Source: DASRVA01 sp050732935
GTDB taxonomy: Bacteria > Gemmatimonadota > Gemmatimonadetes > JACCXV01 > JAHWKZ01
NCBI GenBank assembly: GCA_050732935.1
Contig: JBOHRW010000093.1
Coordinates: 1 to 6,111, forward strand
DNA length: 6,111 bases
Direction: 5' to 3'
Shown here: piece by piece, positions 5,933 to 6,111 of the stretch
Position numbering within the stretch: the stretch's first letter is position 1
Layout: every line of letters starts with the position of its first letter
Position numbers and translations under genes: made by a program
Notes under the pieces: generated by a model
What the model saw: only the letters and a program-made list of their open reading frames with translations
Database searches by the model: none
What the model was told of the DNA's origin: nothing

Positions 5933-6111
5933 ACACTGCTAGCTTTTTAGCATGTGACGGTCGAACCGGTCAACCGGAATCGGCACCTGCGGCACGGCTA
6001 CATGTTGAACGGATTAATCGGTTCGGTCGTCGTCACCGTTTAGAGAGTCACCAGCCGCGACCGTATGGAGCTCGAGGGTGAGTTGAAACCATGGCCAGCC
6101 AGAGGTCGTAG
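5933..6111 (+). ncRNA. Putative structured leader or small RNA from the rightward promoter, continuing past window
   Basis: About 180 bases downstream of the predicted transcription start contain no supported gene. ATG codons at 5952, 6002 and 6091 run into stops after 1, 13 and 6 codons. The ATG at 6065 stays open for only the last 15 codons and has no ribosome binding site. The RNA can fold: CACTGCTA/TAGCA-U-GUG at 5934-5956, then a long-range stem pairing GUGACG (5954-5959) with CGUCAC (6031-6036) and CGAACCG (5962-5968) with CGGUUCG (6019-6025). The two helices share 5954-5956, so they compete at that edge. It could be the leader of an rRNA operon or gene beyond the edge, or a free small RNA. 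It does not fit a tRNA cloverleaf. Confidence 0.35.
5934..5956 (+). promoter_or_regulatory. Transcript-start hairpin overlapping a boxA-like sequence
   Basis: TGCTA (5937-5941), loop GCTTTT, TAGCA (5948-5952) forms a stem extended by CAC/GTG across one bulged T. Positions 5941-5952 (AGCTTTTTAGCA) match the rRNA antitermination boxA consensus TGCTCTTTAACA at 9 of 12 bases. The U-run is in the loop rather than after the stem, so it is not an intrinsic terminator. The boxA reading is suggestive only, because the hairpin alone could explain the sequence. Confidence 0.35.

Noticed and set aside
5918..5975. Minus-strand promoter for the receptor (TTGACC followed by CTAAAA; or TATTGT)
   Set aside because: The TTGACC site has a 17-base spacer, but its -10 has almost no consensus match; TATTGT has no acceptable -35. 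Neither is good enough to call.
5954..6036. A tRNA closed by GTGACG/CGTCAC
   Set aside because: No T-arm next to the 3' side of the stem, no anticodon arm and no CCA; the cloverleaf cannot be drawn.
6051..6091. CRISPR leader and first repeat (a stretch ending GTTGAAAC after a promoter)
   Set aside because: Only one copy could lie in the window, with no internal palindrome typical of a repeat and no spacer-repeat periodicity. The resemblance is only the GAAAC ending.
6065..6111. Start of a plus-strand gene at ATG 6065
   Set aside because: Open for 15 codons to the edge but no ribosome binding site; too short to support.
6016..6111. Tail of a minus-strand gene entering from the right
   Set aside because: All three minus frames enter from the edge and stop within about 20-32 codons, so none can be preferred and none has a recognisable end.

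Overview
This high-GC window carries two large minus-strand genes that read right to left, plus a non-coding region at the right end. The likely source is a Gram-negative, outer-membrane bacterium, because the central gene is a complete TonB-dependent outer-membrane receptor. The receptor combines a carboxypeptidase-regulatory-like N-terminal domain with a plug of the type often seen in Gemmatimonadota, Latescibacterota, Marinimicrobia and related (mostly metagenomic) lineages. The next gene encodes a large exported protein of a style also common there. The lineage is inferred from protein style only; no rRNA or marker gene is visible.

Layout. Positions 1-2365 (minus) hold an exported protein with a fibronectin-III-like module; its C-terminus lies beyond the left edge. 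Positions 2366-2442 are a 77-base intercistronic gap with a strong hairpin on the coding-strand RNA. Positions 2443-5622 (minus) hold the 1059-residue receptor, with a good ribosome binding site. Positions 5623-5898 look like the receptor's upstream leader/control region: no credible gene, but one strong hairpin and a cluster of 9-base repeats. Positions 5899-6111 hold a near-consensus sigma-70 promoter firing to the right, away from the receptor. Its transcript would begin with a small hairpin overlapping a boxA-like sequence and could fold into a longer stem. No gene can be read from it before the window ends.

Function. The two genes share strand and order and are closely spaced, so they are probably co-transcribed: the receptor as energy-coupled importer (substrate unknown) and the second product as a periplasmic or surface partner. 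There is no SusD-like gene between them or immediately downstream, so this is not an obvious SusC/SusD glycan pair. The points most worth a second look are an EF-hand-type calcium loop just before the last barrel strand of the receptor, the wobble-asymmetric intercistronic hairpin, and the unidentified strongly promoted transcript at the right edge.
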